A DNA stretch of 26,919 nt from Bugula neritina (taxonomy: Eukaryota; Bryozoa; Gymnolaemata; Cheilostomatida; Bugulidae). A program made the translations under genes and the position numbers. The notes below the pieces were generated by a model that searched no databases, was not told the origin of the DNA, and worked only from the letters and a program-made list of their open reading frames with translations. Shown in pieces: positions 8,270-17,333 of the stretch (positions are counted from its first letter, which is position 1; every line of letters begins with the position of its first letter). The stretch spans positions 1-26,919 of the forward strand of contig CAXIUT010000302.1 in assembly GCA_964035545.1 (NCBI GenBank). The letters run 5' to 3'.

Positions 8270-9937
8270 ATGAAGCCCCCCTTCCATGTACAGGACGTTA
8301 TTGACTCGGTTATTGCCTCTGGGGTCTTAGGTGCGTCAGAACAACAACTAACCCTACTCCAATACTTGGTAGAACAATCTCTGGATGGCCAAGCGGGTAA
8401 GGTTAACGAATACACAATTGCGCTGGATGCATTCAAACTTTCGACAAATTTCGATTCTGCCCAGAATAGTTCAGTAAGAGTAGAGTTACACAGGTTAAGA
8501 AAAAACCTAAAGATTTATAATTCGAGCGATTCTAAGTTTACTCTCTCGCTCCCTCCTAGAAGCTATGAGCTAAAAGTTGATCTTAGAGAAGATGAGTTAA
8601 ATTCCGATGCTAAAACAGATCAAGCGTTGACTATACCAAAGCCCCTGATACTCACTCTGTTAACTCTGACTTTGCTTGGTGTTGCCTATTTTGCGATAAA
8701 ATCAAATAGCGCTAGTAAGGCAAATTATTGTTCGGAAGACCGCCCAGTGCTACTCATAGGTGACTTATTGCCCGGCGAAGGCTCTATGGCAGAGCATTCA
8801 TTCTACAAAAATGGCTTAAATCGCCAATTCAAGCGTTTCTTAGAACAATATAAAACCTTGTTATTAACGAGCGAAACTGTGTCGTGCAAGAAAGCAGCGA
8901 CACCAGTATACGAACTCAATATCAAGCTCTTGGATCGACCCGGAAAACCAAACACGAGTAACAGAACATCCAACATACATATCGATGTTGAGGATGCTGA
9001 ATCAGGGTCTATTGTTTATTCCCATGAAATTATTGATGTATCTGAGTTGTCTGGCTCATCTCTACGCTTGGCCGGAGCGGCCTATGAAATAGCTCAACAA
9101 GAAAGCGTAATTATGACTCACGCACTCACTAAAAGCTGGGAAAATAAAAATGCCTTGTCACAGCACCAATGTGTAACTGTTGCCCATGAATTTCACAGTG
9201 GCGGCGGAGACTCTGCCTGGAACAAGGCCCTCGATTGCCTCGTTTCTTATTACGAGGCCGGCAACTATATATGGGAAGTTCCCGCTGCACTCTCCACTCT
9301 CTATCTTTTGCAAGTAAGAAATGCATTTGCGCACTCAGTCGACAATCCACTTGAGCATCTATTGCTCACTCATGAGTCGGCGCAGAACCTTAGCCCATTT
9401 GCGGCCGACGTGCTGAACATGGATGTACGAATTAAAAGTTTTCTGAAAACCAAAATCAACCAAAGTGAAGGCCGAAAGGCCATTACGAAAACATTGGAGA
9501 TGCAACCCTTTAATCCACGCGCACTTTCACAGATGAGCCAAATACTAGGCTTCTTTTACGGAGAATGGGAAACTTCTTTAGCTTTGCTAGACCGACTTAA
9601 CCAGATTGAAAGGAATGATTTGGAAGCTTGGAATTGGATAGAAGTGATGAACAACTTGCTGAATGAAGATCCACAATCTGCCTATGATGAGATTATCGAA
9701 ATTGATTTTGACGGACAGTCATGGGGATACCTAATTCAGTGGATCTTAGCTAATCGAGTTGGCAGCAACCAAGCTAACTACTATCGGAACCTTCTTGCTA
9801 ATCAAGGGTTTGATACCAATGACAAGCTCGTAGCCTATGTAATTGAGCGCGGCTACCACGCTTCTATTACCAATAAAATGCTCCGTGACATCTGTGCCCC
9901 ATTCAAATATGAAAATCAGCGCTGTACTCAGCAATAG
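8270..9937 (+). CDS. Membrane-anchored winged-helix-like regulator with C-terminal helical repeat region
   Basis: A 555-aa protein with ToxR-like layout. Residues 1-105 match a winged-helix-like N-terminal domain seen in many TPR-containing proteins: a helix ending LLQYLVEQSLDGQAGKVNEY, TIALDAFKLSTNFD, then the charged helix SVRVELHRLRKNLKIY and a beta-wing (FTLSLPPRSYELKV). One membrane helix spans about 125-143, so the C-terminal ~410 residues should be periplasmic. The distal part is alpha-helical and TPR-like (around 430-520). AGAGGG lies just before the ATG. It is convergent with the sigma-factor gene and their 3' ends overlap by 35 bp. A transcription regulator or membrane signal sensor is likely; the target is unknown. 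Confidence 0.72.
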   Translation: MKPPFHVQDVIDSVIASGVLGASEQQLTLLQYLVEQSLDGQAGKVNEYTIALDAFKLSTNFDSAQNSSVRVELHRLRKNLKIYNSSDSKFTLSLPPRSYELKVDLREDELNSDAKTDQALTIPKPLILTLLTLTLLGVAYFAIKSNSASKANYCSEDRPVLLIGDLLPGEGSMAEHSFYKNGLNRQFKRFLEQYKTLLLTSETVSCKKAATPVYELNIKLLDRPGKPNTSNRTSNIHIDVEDAESGSIVYSHEIIDVSELSGSSLRLAGAAYEIAQQESVIMTHALTKSWENKNALSQHQCVTVAHEFHSGGGDSAWNKALDCLVSYYEAGNYIWEVPAALSTLYLLQVRNAFAHSVDNPLEHLLLTHESAQNLSPFAADVLNMDVRIKSFLKTKINQSEGRKAITKTLEMQPFNPRALSQMSQILGFFYGEWETSLALLDRLNQIERNDLEAWNWIEVMNNLLNEDPQSAYDEIIEIDFDGQSWGYLIQWILANRVGSNQANYYRNLLANQGFDTNDKLVAYVIERGYHASITNKMLRDICAPFKYENQRCTQQ

Positions 9938-10529
9938 ATCGACAGGTCATTCTTAGTTCTTTCTGCATTCCCTCGGCAGGCAAGCACGCATAGAGCCGCT
10001 GACCCCTGTCGTCAGATACCTGCTCTAAGCAATGACGAATTGCACGCAAAACGTACTTTCGTACCATGCTTTGAGAGATGCTCATCGATATTGAAATTTG
10101 ATCATATCCCTGACCTTGAATCTTATACAGATAGAAAGCTGTTTGGCATTTTTTAGGCAACTCACTCAGGGATCTAATAATGATTCTAAGCGAGTCGCGC
10201 ATTTCTAAAGGAGCTTCTGCCGTGGGTTCAAGCCTCAAGAGGAATTCAGCATCAAGATTGGCTTCGCTAAAGTGGTCCAATTCCATAAACCGAACACATT
10301 TACTCCGTCGAATTTTATCGATAGCTAAGTTATGCGCTATTCTGTAAACATAAGATTTAGGATGTATAGGAGTTTGGCTTTTTTTGAGCCGCATGAGGCG
10401 GACAAAGGCCTCCTGAGTTATATCTTCGGCATCCTGCGTACTCCACCCTTTCTTAAGCAGGGAATCTATCACCACATTTTTGTATTCTAAATAAAGTAAA
10501 CGATAACGATCGCCTTGAACTTTTTTCAT
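9903..10529 (-). CDS. RNA polymerase sigma factor, ECF (FecI-like)
   Basis: Sigma-70 family protein. Region 2 contains YKNVVIDSLLKKGWSTQDAED, then TQEAFVRLMRL and the -10-binding segment SYVYRIAHNLAIDKIRR. Region 4 contains LSELPKKCQTAFYLYKIQGQ, QISISMSISQSMVRKYVLRA and ends in IRHCLEQ. This fits FecI-like ECF sigma factors with a C-terminal tail of about 30 aa. I prefer the ATG at 10529 (208 aa); the frame is open further and a TTG at 10619 would give 238 aa, but it lies inside the GGAGG motif itself. No FecR-like anti-sigma gene is next to it. The converging membrane regulator at 8270 is a possible functional partner by position only. Confidence 0.85.
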   Translation of the reverse strand: MKKVQGDRYRLLYLEYKNVVIDSLLKKGWSTQDAEDITQEAFVRLMRLKKSQTPIHPKSYVYRIAHNLAIDKIRRSKCVRFMELDHFSEANLDAEFLLRLEPTAEAPLEMRDSLRIIIRSLSELPKKCQTAFYLYKIQGQGYDQISISMSISQSMVRKYVLRAIRHCLEQVSDDRGQRLYACLPAEGMQKELRMTCRSIAEYSADFHI

Positions 10530-10711
10530 GTAAGTCTGAATTACTTTCCTCAGTCTCGATACTGCATAAGATGTGGCTGAGATGTTGTTCAGCGAGTCCT
10601 GCTGTATCAACACCTCCAATTTGGCAGTTTTCCATCATAATTTAGTCATTGACATACGTGTCACCTCTGTTGAAAACTCAATTGTGTATAGCAAGATAAA
10701 AAAACGAAACC

Positions 10712-10759
10712 GGAGGGCTTTAGGGTTGGGTTTCCACCAGATTGGGTTGGGTTGGGTGG
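10712..10759 (+). repeat. G-rich tract, possible G-quadruplex
   Basis: Six GGG runs and two GG runs occur within 48 nt, including GGGTTGGGTTGGGTGG at 10744-10759. Two- or three-layer quadruplex folding is possible on the plus strand. It lies about 180-230 bp before the preferred start of the sigma gene, which is transcribed from the other strand. Confidence 0.5.
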
Positions 10760-11241
10760 ATTGAGACTCCCTCCGATCTCGTTGTAAGCGATCTATGATT
10801 GATAACTGGACGACAACAATGCTGCTCACGGTATCAATCCAAAAAGATTTTCTGATTTCATTTTCTCCCTTGTTCATACTAAGAGTCCAAACTAGAACAT
10901 TTATAAATTCAACGAGGTCTATAATCTCCATTTGCACTGTATATGCAAGCTTCAACATGTTTGTAACATGTTTAAGTGATTGATTAAAAAGAACTTATCT
11001 TGAAATTTGATAAGGTCGTTCAAGCGTACCGAATCCTGCCGATATTCGCTAAACGGGGTAAAAGAACAAGCCGTCGTGATGGCTAGCTCACATTAATCGA
11101 CTCATGAAATCTGCGAGCGGCGATGCGCCTTCGCAAGAATTTTCTATCGTTATTGATTCGGCGCGTATAAGTGCCTAATCGATCTCGTTCCCTGAAATCG
11201 ATTTTCGGCTCGTTCCCCCTCAGAAACATACTTAGATTACA

Positions 11242-11267
11242 CAACAAATGGCTGCGTACATTTGTTG
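11242..11267. repeat. Perfect 9-bp inverted repeat
   Basis: CAACAAATG and CATTTGTTG are separated by 8 nt. It lies about 180 bp beyond the stop of the efflux adaptor gene. There is no T-tract, so an intrinsic terminator is unlikely; a protein-binding site or a transcript hairpin is possible. Confidence 0.4.
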
Positions 11268-11449
11268 GAAAATGATTTTGTTGTAACTTACCTATGGGAC
11301 GGTTTCACCATGGTATTTGGGAATATTTTTTGATCTTTTCGCAACCGAAACACCAGAGCGAAAGCGCCCTAGTTTTAAGATAAGCAAGCCAAATCCCTCG
11401 GCTCAGCTTGGTAAGCAAAATTCGCGCTAAGAGACGCAAAAAAATGATT

Positions 11450-12712
11450 CTATGATGCTTCTGCTATCAGTTCGTCTTCTTTCCATTCGACCGATTGGCC
11501 ATCGCGTAGGCGCTCGCCGCCACGAATAATTACGGTGGCATCGGCAGGGATATCCCCAATGACCTCAATCATATCGCCTTCACCGTATCCCAGTTCAACA
11601 TCTTTGCGATGTGCAACACCTTCTTCAACGACAAAAACGTATTGTTGATTGGGGCGCAAAATAACGGCGTCGCGTGGGATTGCGGTCACTTCCTTTGCTT
11701 GTGCTGTGGGCAGAGATACTCTGACCGGGGATCCTACAAGAAGCTGAGTGTCATTCAAAGAAACTCTTAATTCCATTGTTCTGCTAACTGCATCGCCAAC
11801 TGGGATCAAAGCCCTTAGAGGTGCGCGAAGCTCTCCCCCTCTTCCGGTAATTTTTAATTCAGTACCAGGCTCGATGGGTTGTACCAGTGCCGCTGGCACC
11901 TGGGCACTAACTTCTAAGTTCTTTGTATCAACCACTCTAGCAATCGGACTACCAATTTGAGCAAACTCACCCGGTTGAATCGATTGGCTTACTACACGAC
12001 CACTAAATGGCGCCTTAATTGATGTACGTTGTAAATCATTCTGAGCAGACACCAAGGCCGCTTTAGCCCGTGCCACCTCGGCTTTGGCTGTTTCTACATT
12101 TGATCGTAACTCAACGATAGTAATTTCAGGAATGCCAAGATCATTGGTATCACCACCAACACGTTTAAAATAGTCGGCATGGTAGGTATGGAGGCTCTCA
12201 AGCCGATCCAACTCGGCCCTTCGCTGCGCCACCAATTGTTGAGCATTTTGAGGGTCTATTTCGGCAAGGCTATCGCCAGCTTCCACCACATCGCCAATCT
12301 GTACCACCGAAATAACTTTGCCAGAGGTTTCGGCCGCTATCACGGCATCAAGTACACTCACAACAGTTCCAGGCAAAGTAGAGTGAGGTGACATTGTAAC
12401 CGTCTGAGCATTGGCAACCACAACCAAAGCTGGTGGTGGACCTTGCTGCTCACTACTAGCCGTACTCGCCGGTGCAAACCAATCAAAAACGTAGGCCGCT
12501 ATCGCTAATGCGATCAATAACAGCCCAGCTATACCACCGCCAAGCTTTAGCTTATTGCGAACAGTCTCCGAGCCTGGCTCACCCACTTCAACCAATTCAA
12601 AATCAGACCCGTCATTGTTATGAGATTGAGTGCCAGATTTCTCTTCTGGAAACTCTCTTCCCTGAATGTCGTCTTCAATATTGTCTTCGAACACCTGTTT
12701 CTGATTTAACAT
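11450..12712 (-). CDS. RND efflux periplasmic adaptor (membrane fusion protein)
   Basis: A 420-aa HlyD/AcrA-type adaptor linking the inner-membrane RND pump to an outer-membrane channel. It has a cytoplasmic N-terminal tail of about 57 aa, one membrane anchor at 58-75 and no lipobox. A biotinyl-lipoyl half-motif follows (AAETSGKVISVVQIGDVV, about 126-143), then a coiled-coil hairpin (about 155-230) and the second lipoyl half (IKAPFSGRVVSQSIQPGEF, 232-250). The beta-barrel and membrane-proximal domains come last, with AIPRDAVILRPNQQYVFVVE. The 57-residue acidic tail before the anchor is longer than usual. Its ATG is 5 bp after the permease stop, so the order is permease first, adaptor second. 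No outer-membrane factor gene is in the window. Confidence 0.92.
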   Translation of the reverse strand: MLNQKQVFEDNIEDDIQGREFPEEKSGTQSHNNDGSDFELVEVGEPGSETVRNKLKLGGGIAGLLLIALAIAAYVFDWFAPASTASSEQQGPPPALVVVANAQTVTMSPHSTLPGTVVSVLDAVIAAETSGKVISVVQIGDVVEAGDSLAEIDPQNAQQLVAQRRAELDRLESLHTYHADYFKRVGGDTNDLGIPEITIVELRSNVETAKAEVARAKAALVSAQNDLQRTSIKAPFSGRVVSQSIQPGEFAQIGSPIARVVDTKNLEVSAQVPAALVQPIEPGTELKITGRGGELRAPLRALIPVGDAVSRTMELRVSLNDTQLLVGSPVRVSLPTAQAKEVTAIPRDAVILRPNQQYVFVVEEGVAHRKDVELGYGEGDMIEVIGDIPADATVIIRGGERLRDGQSVEWKEDELIAEAS

Positions 12713-12717
12713 AATAA

Positions 12718-15700
12718 TTATCCGCTATGGTTACCGCTTAAAGTAAAGCTTCCTAACCGTTCTCTTAAACGTATTTTTGAGGGTATTTCTAGTTGCAATA
12801 GACACGGCAAGAGAACGAGAGTAAACAATGTTGACACCAACATTCCTCCCACAATCACCGTAGCCAGCCCCTTATAAATTGCGCTACCTGCTCCTGGAGC
12901 AATGACCAAAGGCAACATCCCCATCAACGATGTCAGTGTCGACATCAAGATAGGCCGTAATCTGTTTTTTAGTGCCGTGTGAACGGCTTCTCGGCGATCT
13001 GCGCTTTGTTTCTCGGCGCTTCGGGTTTCAGATACAAGAAGGATCGCATTATTGACAACCAGGCCAAGCAAAATGATAAAGCCAATCATGCCTAATAAGT
13101 CGAGCGGGGTCGGCGTAATTAAATCAACCACACGTACAGCCAATACTCCGCCTACTGCGGCCATGGGTAGAGAAATCATCACCAAAATCGAATCTGTTAC
13201 CGATTTAAATAACGCTGCCATTACCAAAAATAGTAGCACCACAGCTAATAGGAAATTTCCGCTAAGGTTTGAAATAGCACGGCCCAGTGAATCTGCATCA
13301 CCGCCGTAGGCAATGTTTGCATCCAATGGCAACATAGATCGAATTTGCGGCTCTAACTCACGCAAAATAGACATTGTTTCTCCCAATGCCAAATGAGGTG
13401 GCGGATTGATACCAAGCGATATCGTGCGTTGTGCCTCTAATCGGAAAATTTGATTGGGCCCCACTCCTCGTTCGATCTTGGCAAGATTACCAAAAGGTAC
13501 GACCGCTCCTGAAGGCGTTACAATAGGTAGGGTCTCTAACTGCTCTGGATCGGTCCATTGATCTGAGCGCAGTAAGATATCTAAACGCGACTGTTGATGA
13601 AAAAACTCCCCAAGCCAGAGCCCGTCGCCAAAGGCTCGCAAAGATCGAGCCAATGACTCACGTGTGAGGCCGACTTCAGCTAAGCGTCTATCATCGGGTA
13701 TAAGCCGCAGCTCAGGCGTTACAATTTGCGGATCCGGGTCTAGATTAACCCGCCCCCCAGATAAGCGTTCGCGTACCAAATCGGCTACATTCATAGCCGC
13801 ATTTCCAAGCGCGATAGAATCAGAAGATTGAAGATCTATGCTGATTGAACCTCCCCCTCCAAAACGCCCGAATAATGAACCTTGCTGGGCGAAGGATCGA
13901 GTATCAGGAAAGCCCGTTAGAATCTCCTCGTTAGTAATCTTAACCATTTCATCAACGCGAGATTGATCCTTAACTCTGATGCCAATATTGCCACCCCAAG
14001 GCCCGGTAAAAAGATAGTAATTTTTCAATGCAGGCTCTTTCTCTCCCGACATATAAGGCGCCAAACGATCAACCACAATTTCAGCAAACTCTTCGCGGAC
14101 AACGTCGGTACTGGCACCGGATGGAAATGAAACAAAAGCATCTACCGCGTCTCGTTTAACAGGTGGGAGATAATTTAGTTGTGGAAAGAAATACCAGCCA
14201 AGAAATAGCGGCAATACTGTCAGGCCAGCGATCCAAGAAATGCGTTTGCGAGGCGTATCGCTCAGGGACATTAAACTACTAGCGATGTTATTCCAACGAG
14301 CTTCGTGCTGCACCCCTTGTTGGTTTGGCTTTGGCAAAAAGTAGGTTGCAGCGGCGGGCAATATCAATAAAGCGGCAATAAAACTAAAGGTAACGGCGAT
14401 CGCTATAGTTAGCGCCAAGTCGGCAAACAGCTGCCCCTCCACATCTTCAAAAAATACGATAGGTACAAAAATAACAATAGTGGTTAAGGTTGAGGCTAAC
14501 AACGCCCCGCCCACGCTTTTGACAGAATTGACGGCCGCTTTGGCCGCTTCCACACCGCGATCTACCTGTCGTACGTAATGCTCTAGCACCACGATGGCCG
14601 CATCTAGAACCATGCCGGTTGCAAATGCCAGACCGGCCAATGAAATCACATTGATGCTACGACCGAACAAATTCAAAACAGTGAATGTGGCAAGTAAGCT
14701 GATCGGAATCGCGGCCGCAATCAAAAGCGTCGCTCGTAACCGACGCACAAACAACCACAATGATCCAACCGCCAGGAGTATTCCTATGCCCATATTTTCC
14801 GTAAGTAAAGCAATGGCTCGTTTAATAAACACAGACGGGTCAAAGCTCTTCTCTATGGTTATTCCATATTGCTCAGGGAAAATTTCATTGAGCTCGTTCA
14901 TGCGATGAATAACTTGGTCTATTGCCGCCAGAGTATTGCCTCCTGGCTGGCGCATAACACGCATGCCAATCGCAGGCTGACCATTTTGATAAGTAACTCC
15001 GCTAATTTCCTCCGGGCCTACTTCAACTGTGGCAACGTCGCCAAGAGTTACAGGAGCGCCGTCTCTCCACGCTAAAATCACTTCGTTCAATTGATCAGCT
15101 GCGTATCGTCCTTCAAATCTAAGTGTGAAATCGCGTCGCCCTACTTCTACAGTGCCACCACTCACATCGGTTGATCGATTAATTTTTGTAGCAATATCTT
15201 CAATCGATATTCCAAGTTGTGCAGTACGAAATGGGTCAAAACGTACACTGACTATTCGCTCACCCCCATCCTGCTGAACATTGACACCACCAACTCCCTC
15301 TATGTTTTCAAACTGCGGAGCGATATTTTTCTCGGCAAAAGATTTAAGCTCTTCAGAAGAGACCACAGAGTCTGGAGAATGTTGTAAGAACAGAAAGATT
15401 AACGACTCACCAGAACCGCCACCTCCATCTCGCCTTATTTGAGGACGGTCCGCATCTGCTGGGAGCCCTCGAACTCTTTGCAATCGGCTGGAAACCTCAG
15501 TAAAAGTCTGGTCCATATTGGTGCCCAACTCATACTCCATGTTGATCCACGCGTTGCCATTGTTCGACCATGACCGCAACTTCGTCATGCCGGTAATTCC
15601 ACGCAACTCTCGCTCAATAGGTTCGACTATTTCACTTTCTATTTCTCGTGGACTAGCAGCACGCCAAGATACCTGTACCGACAAAACAGGGCGATCTATC

Positions 15701-15816
15701 GCCGGAAACAGCTGTACCGGGAGCTGTTTAACTGAAACTAAACCTAGCAACACCAGCAGGCACATCGCCACCGCCGTAATCGCTGGGTTACTGATAAAAA
15801 ATTTCGTGGCCTGCAT
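12718..15816 (-). CDS. RND efflux permease (HAE1/AcrB-like)
   Basis: Proton-driven inner-membrane pump of 1032 aa, the normal RND length. The start is typical: a first membrane helix after MQATKFFISNP, then KQLPVQLFPAIDRP and the porter-domain repeat EIESEIVEPIERELRGI. Membrane helices 2-6 begin near 340 and a second set near 860. In helix 4 the motif is TGMVLDAAIVVLEH, so the proton-relay pair (Asp407/Asp408 of AcrB) is Asp405/Ala406; single-Asp variants are known in several RND groups. The protein is the first gene of a two-gene unit with the adaptor. The substrate cannot be read, though position beside dehalogenase genes suggests export of toxic compounds. Confidence 0.94.
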   Translation of the reverse strand: MQATKFFISNPAITAVAMCLLVLLGLVSVKQLPVQLFPAIDRPVLSVQVSWRAASPREIESEIVEPIERELRGITGMTKLRSWSNNGNAWINMEYELGTNMDQTFTEVSSRLQRVRGLPADADRPQIRRDGGGGSGESLIFLFLQHSPDSVVSSEELKSFAEKNIAPQFENIEGVGGVNVQQDGGERIVSVRFDPFRTAQLGISIEDIATKINRSTDVSGGTVEVGRRDFTLRFEGRYAADQLNEVILAWRDGAPVTLGDVATVEVGPEEISGVTYQNGQPAIGMRVMRQPGGNTLAAIDQVIHRMNELNEIFPEQYGITIEKSFDPSVFIKRAIALLTENMGIGILLAVGSLWLFVRRLRATLLIAAAIPISLLATFTVLNLFGRSINVISLAGLAFATGMVLDAAIVVLEHYVRQVDRGVEAAKAAVNSVKSVGGALLASTLTTIVIFVPIVFFEDVEGQLFADLALTIAIAVTFSFIAALLILPAAATYFLPKPNQQGVQHEARWNNIASSLMSLSDTPRKRISWIAGLTVLPLFLGWYFFPQLNYLPPVKRDAVDAFVSFPSGASTDVVREEFAEIVVDRLAPYMSGEKEPALKNYYLFTGPWGGNIGIRVKDQSRVDEMVKITNEEILTGFPDTRSFAQQGSLFGRFGGGGSISIDLQSSDSIALGNAAMNVADLVRERLSGGRVNLDPDPQIVTPELRLIPDDRRLAEVGLTRESLARSLRAFGDGLWLGEFFHQQSRLDILLRSDQWTDPEQLETLPIVTPSGAVVPFGNLAKIERGVGPNQIFRLEAQRTISLGINPPPHLALGETMSILRELEPQIRSMLPLDANIAYGGDADSLGRAISNLSGNFLLAVVLLFLVMAALFKSVTDSILVMISLPMAAVGGVLAVRVVDLITPTPLDLLGMIGFIILLGLVVNNAILLVSETRSAEKQSADRREAVHTALKNRLRPILMSTLTSLMGMLPLVIAPGAGSAIYKGLATVIVGGMLVSTLFTLVLLPCLLQLEIPSKIRLRERLGSFTLSGNHSG

Positions 15817-16174
15817 TTATTGTTCTCTTTTACAAACTAGAGTTATCGCTTCCAAGTGAGCGTTGTTCTATTGTTAAGATGCATGCACAACAAAATTCGT
15901 TGCAAAATAATTTGGTAAGAGGCTTTTTGTGTCAACAACAAAGGCCACTAGTAAGCAAAACGCCACTGGCAGTCGAACGCCAACATCTCACCCGAAGTAG
16001 TCTAATACATCGTCAATTACGCACGATAAATATCCATCAGCCAGGCGCGACTTTGCTATCTAAACGGATAGGAGCAATTACACTCTACTAAAACTAGATC
16101 ACTAGACGAATAGAAAATTGGTGATCAAGACTGAGCGTCAGTTCTCATATCCCAAGGCCAGAATCCTTTCAGTT
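15817..16174. other. Intergenic before the efflux operon
   Basis: A 358-bp spacer that should hold the efflux operon promoter, since the permease starts at 15816 on the minus strand. An inverted pair GATCAC/GTGATC with 18 nt between lies near 16097-16126, just past the end of the flavin oxidoreductase gene. I see no convincing gene; the open frame at 15879-16091 has no recognisable protein or ribosome site. Confidence 0.45.
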
Positions 16175-17146
16175 CTAACTTGGCAAGCGAAACTCTTGCA
16201 GTACATCGGCAACGGTATCAACCGAATTGATGTTGCCTAAGCCCTTCCCTGCCTGCCAAAATTTAACATCATCGTTGAATGCTGTCTTACTGTAGTTTCG
16301 GATGCCCTTGCTCATCAGCCACATTCGAGCATACTTTTTCAAGTTGGGTTTTCTCAACATATAGTTGATTACCGGGCCAGTTTGCAAACCACCTTTCATA
16401 ATGTCATCAGTTCTTATCACAGATGAATTATTGCCAGCGATCTTGTTAGTCCAAACAATATCTTCCTCAGCTGAGTCAACAATAGCTTGCTTATAAGAGT
16501 CGGTGACTTTGCACTCCTTGGTTGCCAAAAATCGAGTCCCCAATTGAACTCCAGCGTAACCTAATTCTAAGGCCTTGTTAAAATCTTCAGCATTGCCAAT
16601 TCCTCCCGCACAAACTAAAGGAATGCCAATATCGTGCAACTCTTCCATGAATTGTTCCGCTGACTGAATACCGGTCTGACCACCGCCACGCCAATTAATG
16701 CAGTTCAGCCCATCAACACCGGAGTCCCTCATGGCGAGAGCCACCTTCTTGTTCGGTACATCATGGTAAACCTTAATACCATTTTCCTTAGCTACCTTAA
16801 CTACTGAATCGGGTTTGCCTAAAGAGGTAAGGAAAAACTTTACGCCCTCTTCGATGGAAATCTCCATCCATTCCTTCATTTGCTCATGGTACTTCTTGTT
16901 AGCACCACCAAATATTGTAAAATTGACACCAAACGGCTTGTCTGTAAGCTGCTTAATTAATTGAAGACCTTCACGGAAATCGTGACCATAGAGCGACGTT
17001 AAGGCCACCGGTTGAACGACGCCAAACCCGCCGCTATCTGACACAGCCGCGACAAGCTCTGGATTTGATCCAGGGTACATCGGGCCGCACACAACCGGTG
17101 TCTCAGCACCTGTATCGGCAAGAAACTGTTGCACAAATAGACTCAT
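16175..17146 (-). CDS. NAD(P)H-dependent flavin oxidoreductase, nitronate monooxygenase-like
   Basis: FMN-binding TIM-barrel protein of the 2-nitropropane dioxygenase/nitronate monooxygenase superfamily. I start it at the ATG at 17146 (323 aa, the family's usual length); the open frame continues 41 codons upstream, but that segment is unlike the family. Visible motifs: PVVCGPMYPGSNPELVAAVS at 17-36, GGFGVVQP at 39-46, phosphate-binding AGGIG at 180-184 and QLGTRFLATKE at 201-211. The loop that carries the active-site His in class I nitronate monooxygenases reads NWRGGGQTG (151-159), with Gln in the place of His, so a nitronate-oxidising role is doubtful. It is the last chromosomal gene before the tRNA-derived repeats. 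Confidence 0.85.
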   Translation of the reverse strand: MSLFVQQFLADTGAETPVVCGPMYPGSNPELVAAVSDSGGFGVVQPVALTSLYGHDFREGLQLIKQLTDKPFGVNFTIFGGANKKYHEQMKEWMEISIEEGVKFFLTSLGKPDSVVKVAKENGIKVYHDVPNKKVALAMRDSGVDGLNCINWRGGGQTGIQSAEQFMEELHDIGIPLVCAGGIGNAEDFNKALELGYAGVQLGTRFLATKECKVTDSYKQAIVDSAEEDIVWTNKIAGNNSSVIRTDDIMKGGLQTGPVINYMLRKPNLKKYARMWLMSKGIRNYSKTAFNDDVKFWQAGKGLGNINSVDTVADVLQEFRLPS

Positions 17147-17333
17147 AACTTTTTCTCGAATTCTTATCTGAGCTACAGATGCTACATCTATTTGCCGCCA
17201 GAAGGTGTCACCTGCAACACTCTTGATAGCCAAGCGACACTTAATTTTCCAGAAATAACTCCAGATCAAGCAAGCGTAGCAATCAAAGAGTAGTTTTGTT
17301 ACTAAGATCAGAATAAGCCAATCTGAGAGATGC

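Larger units (their letters stand above)
10530..11449. other. Long non-coding stretch with G-rich tract and short repeats
   Basis: About 900 bp without a convincing gene. It contains a G-rich tract at 10712-10759, two AACATGTTT direct repeats 11 bp apart at 10954-10973, and a 9-bp inverted repeat at 11242-11267. Short open frames occur on both strands but have no ribosome site or recognisable protein. The part nearest 10529 should carry the sigma-factor promoter. Confidence 0.5.

Noticed and set aside
10635-10958. Open frame of 107 codons on the minus strand upstream of the sigma gene
   Set aside because: Composition follows the AT-rich spacer and the G-rich tract, no ribosome site is seen, and no family is recognisable.
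15879-16091. Open frame of 70 codons before the efflux operon
   Set aside because: Gln/Arg/Leu-rich translation with no domain and no ribosome site; it lies in the expected promoter region.
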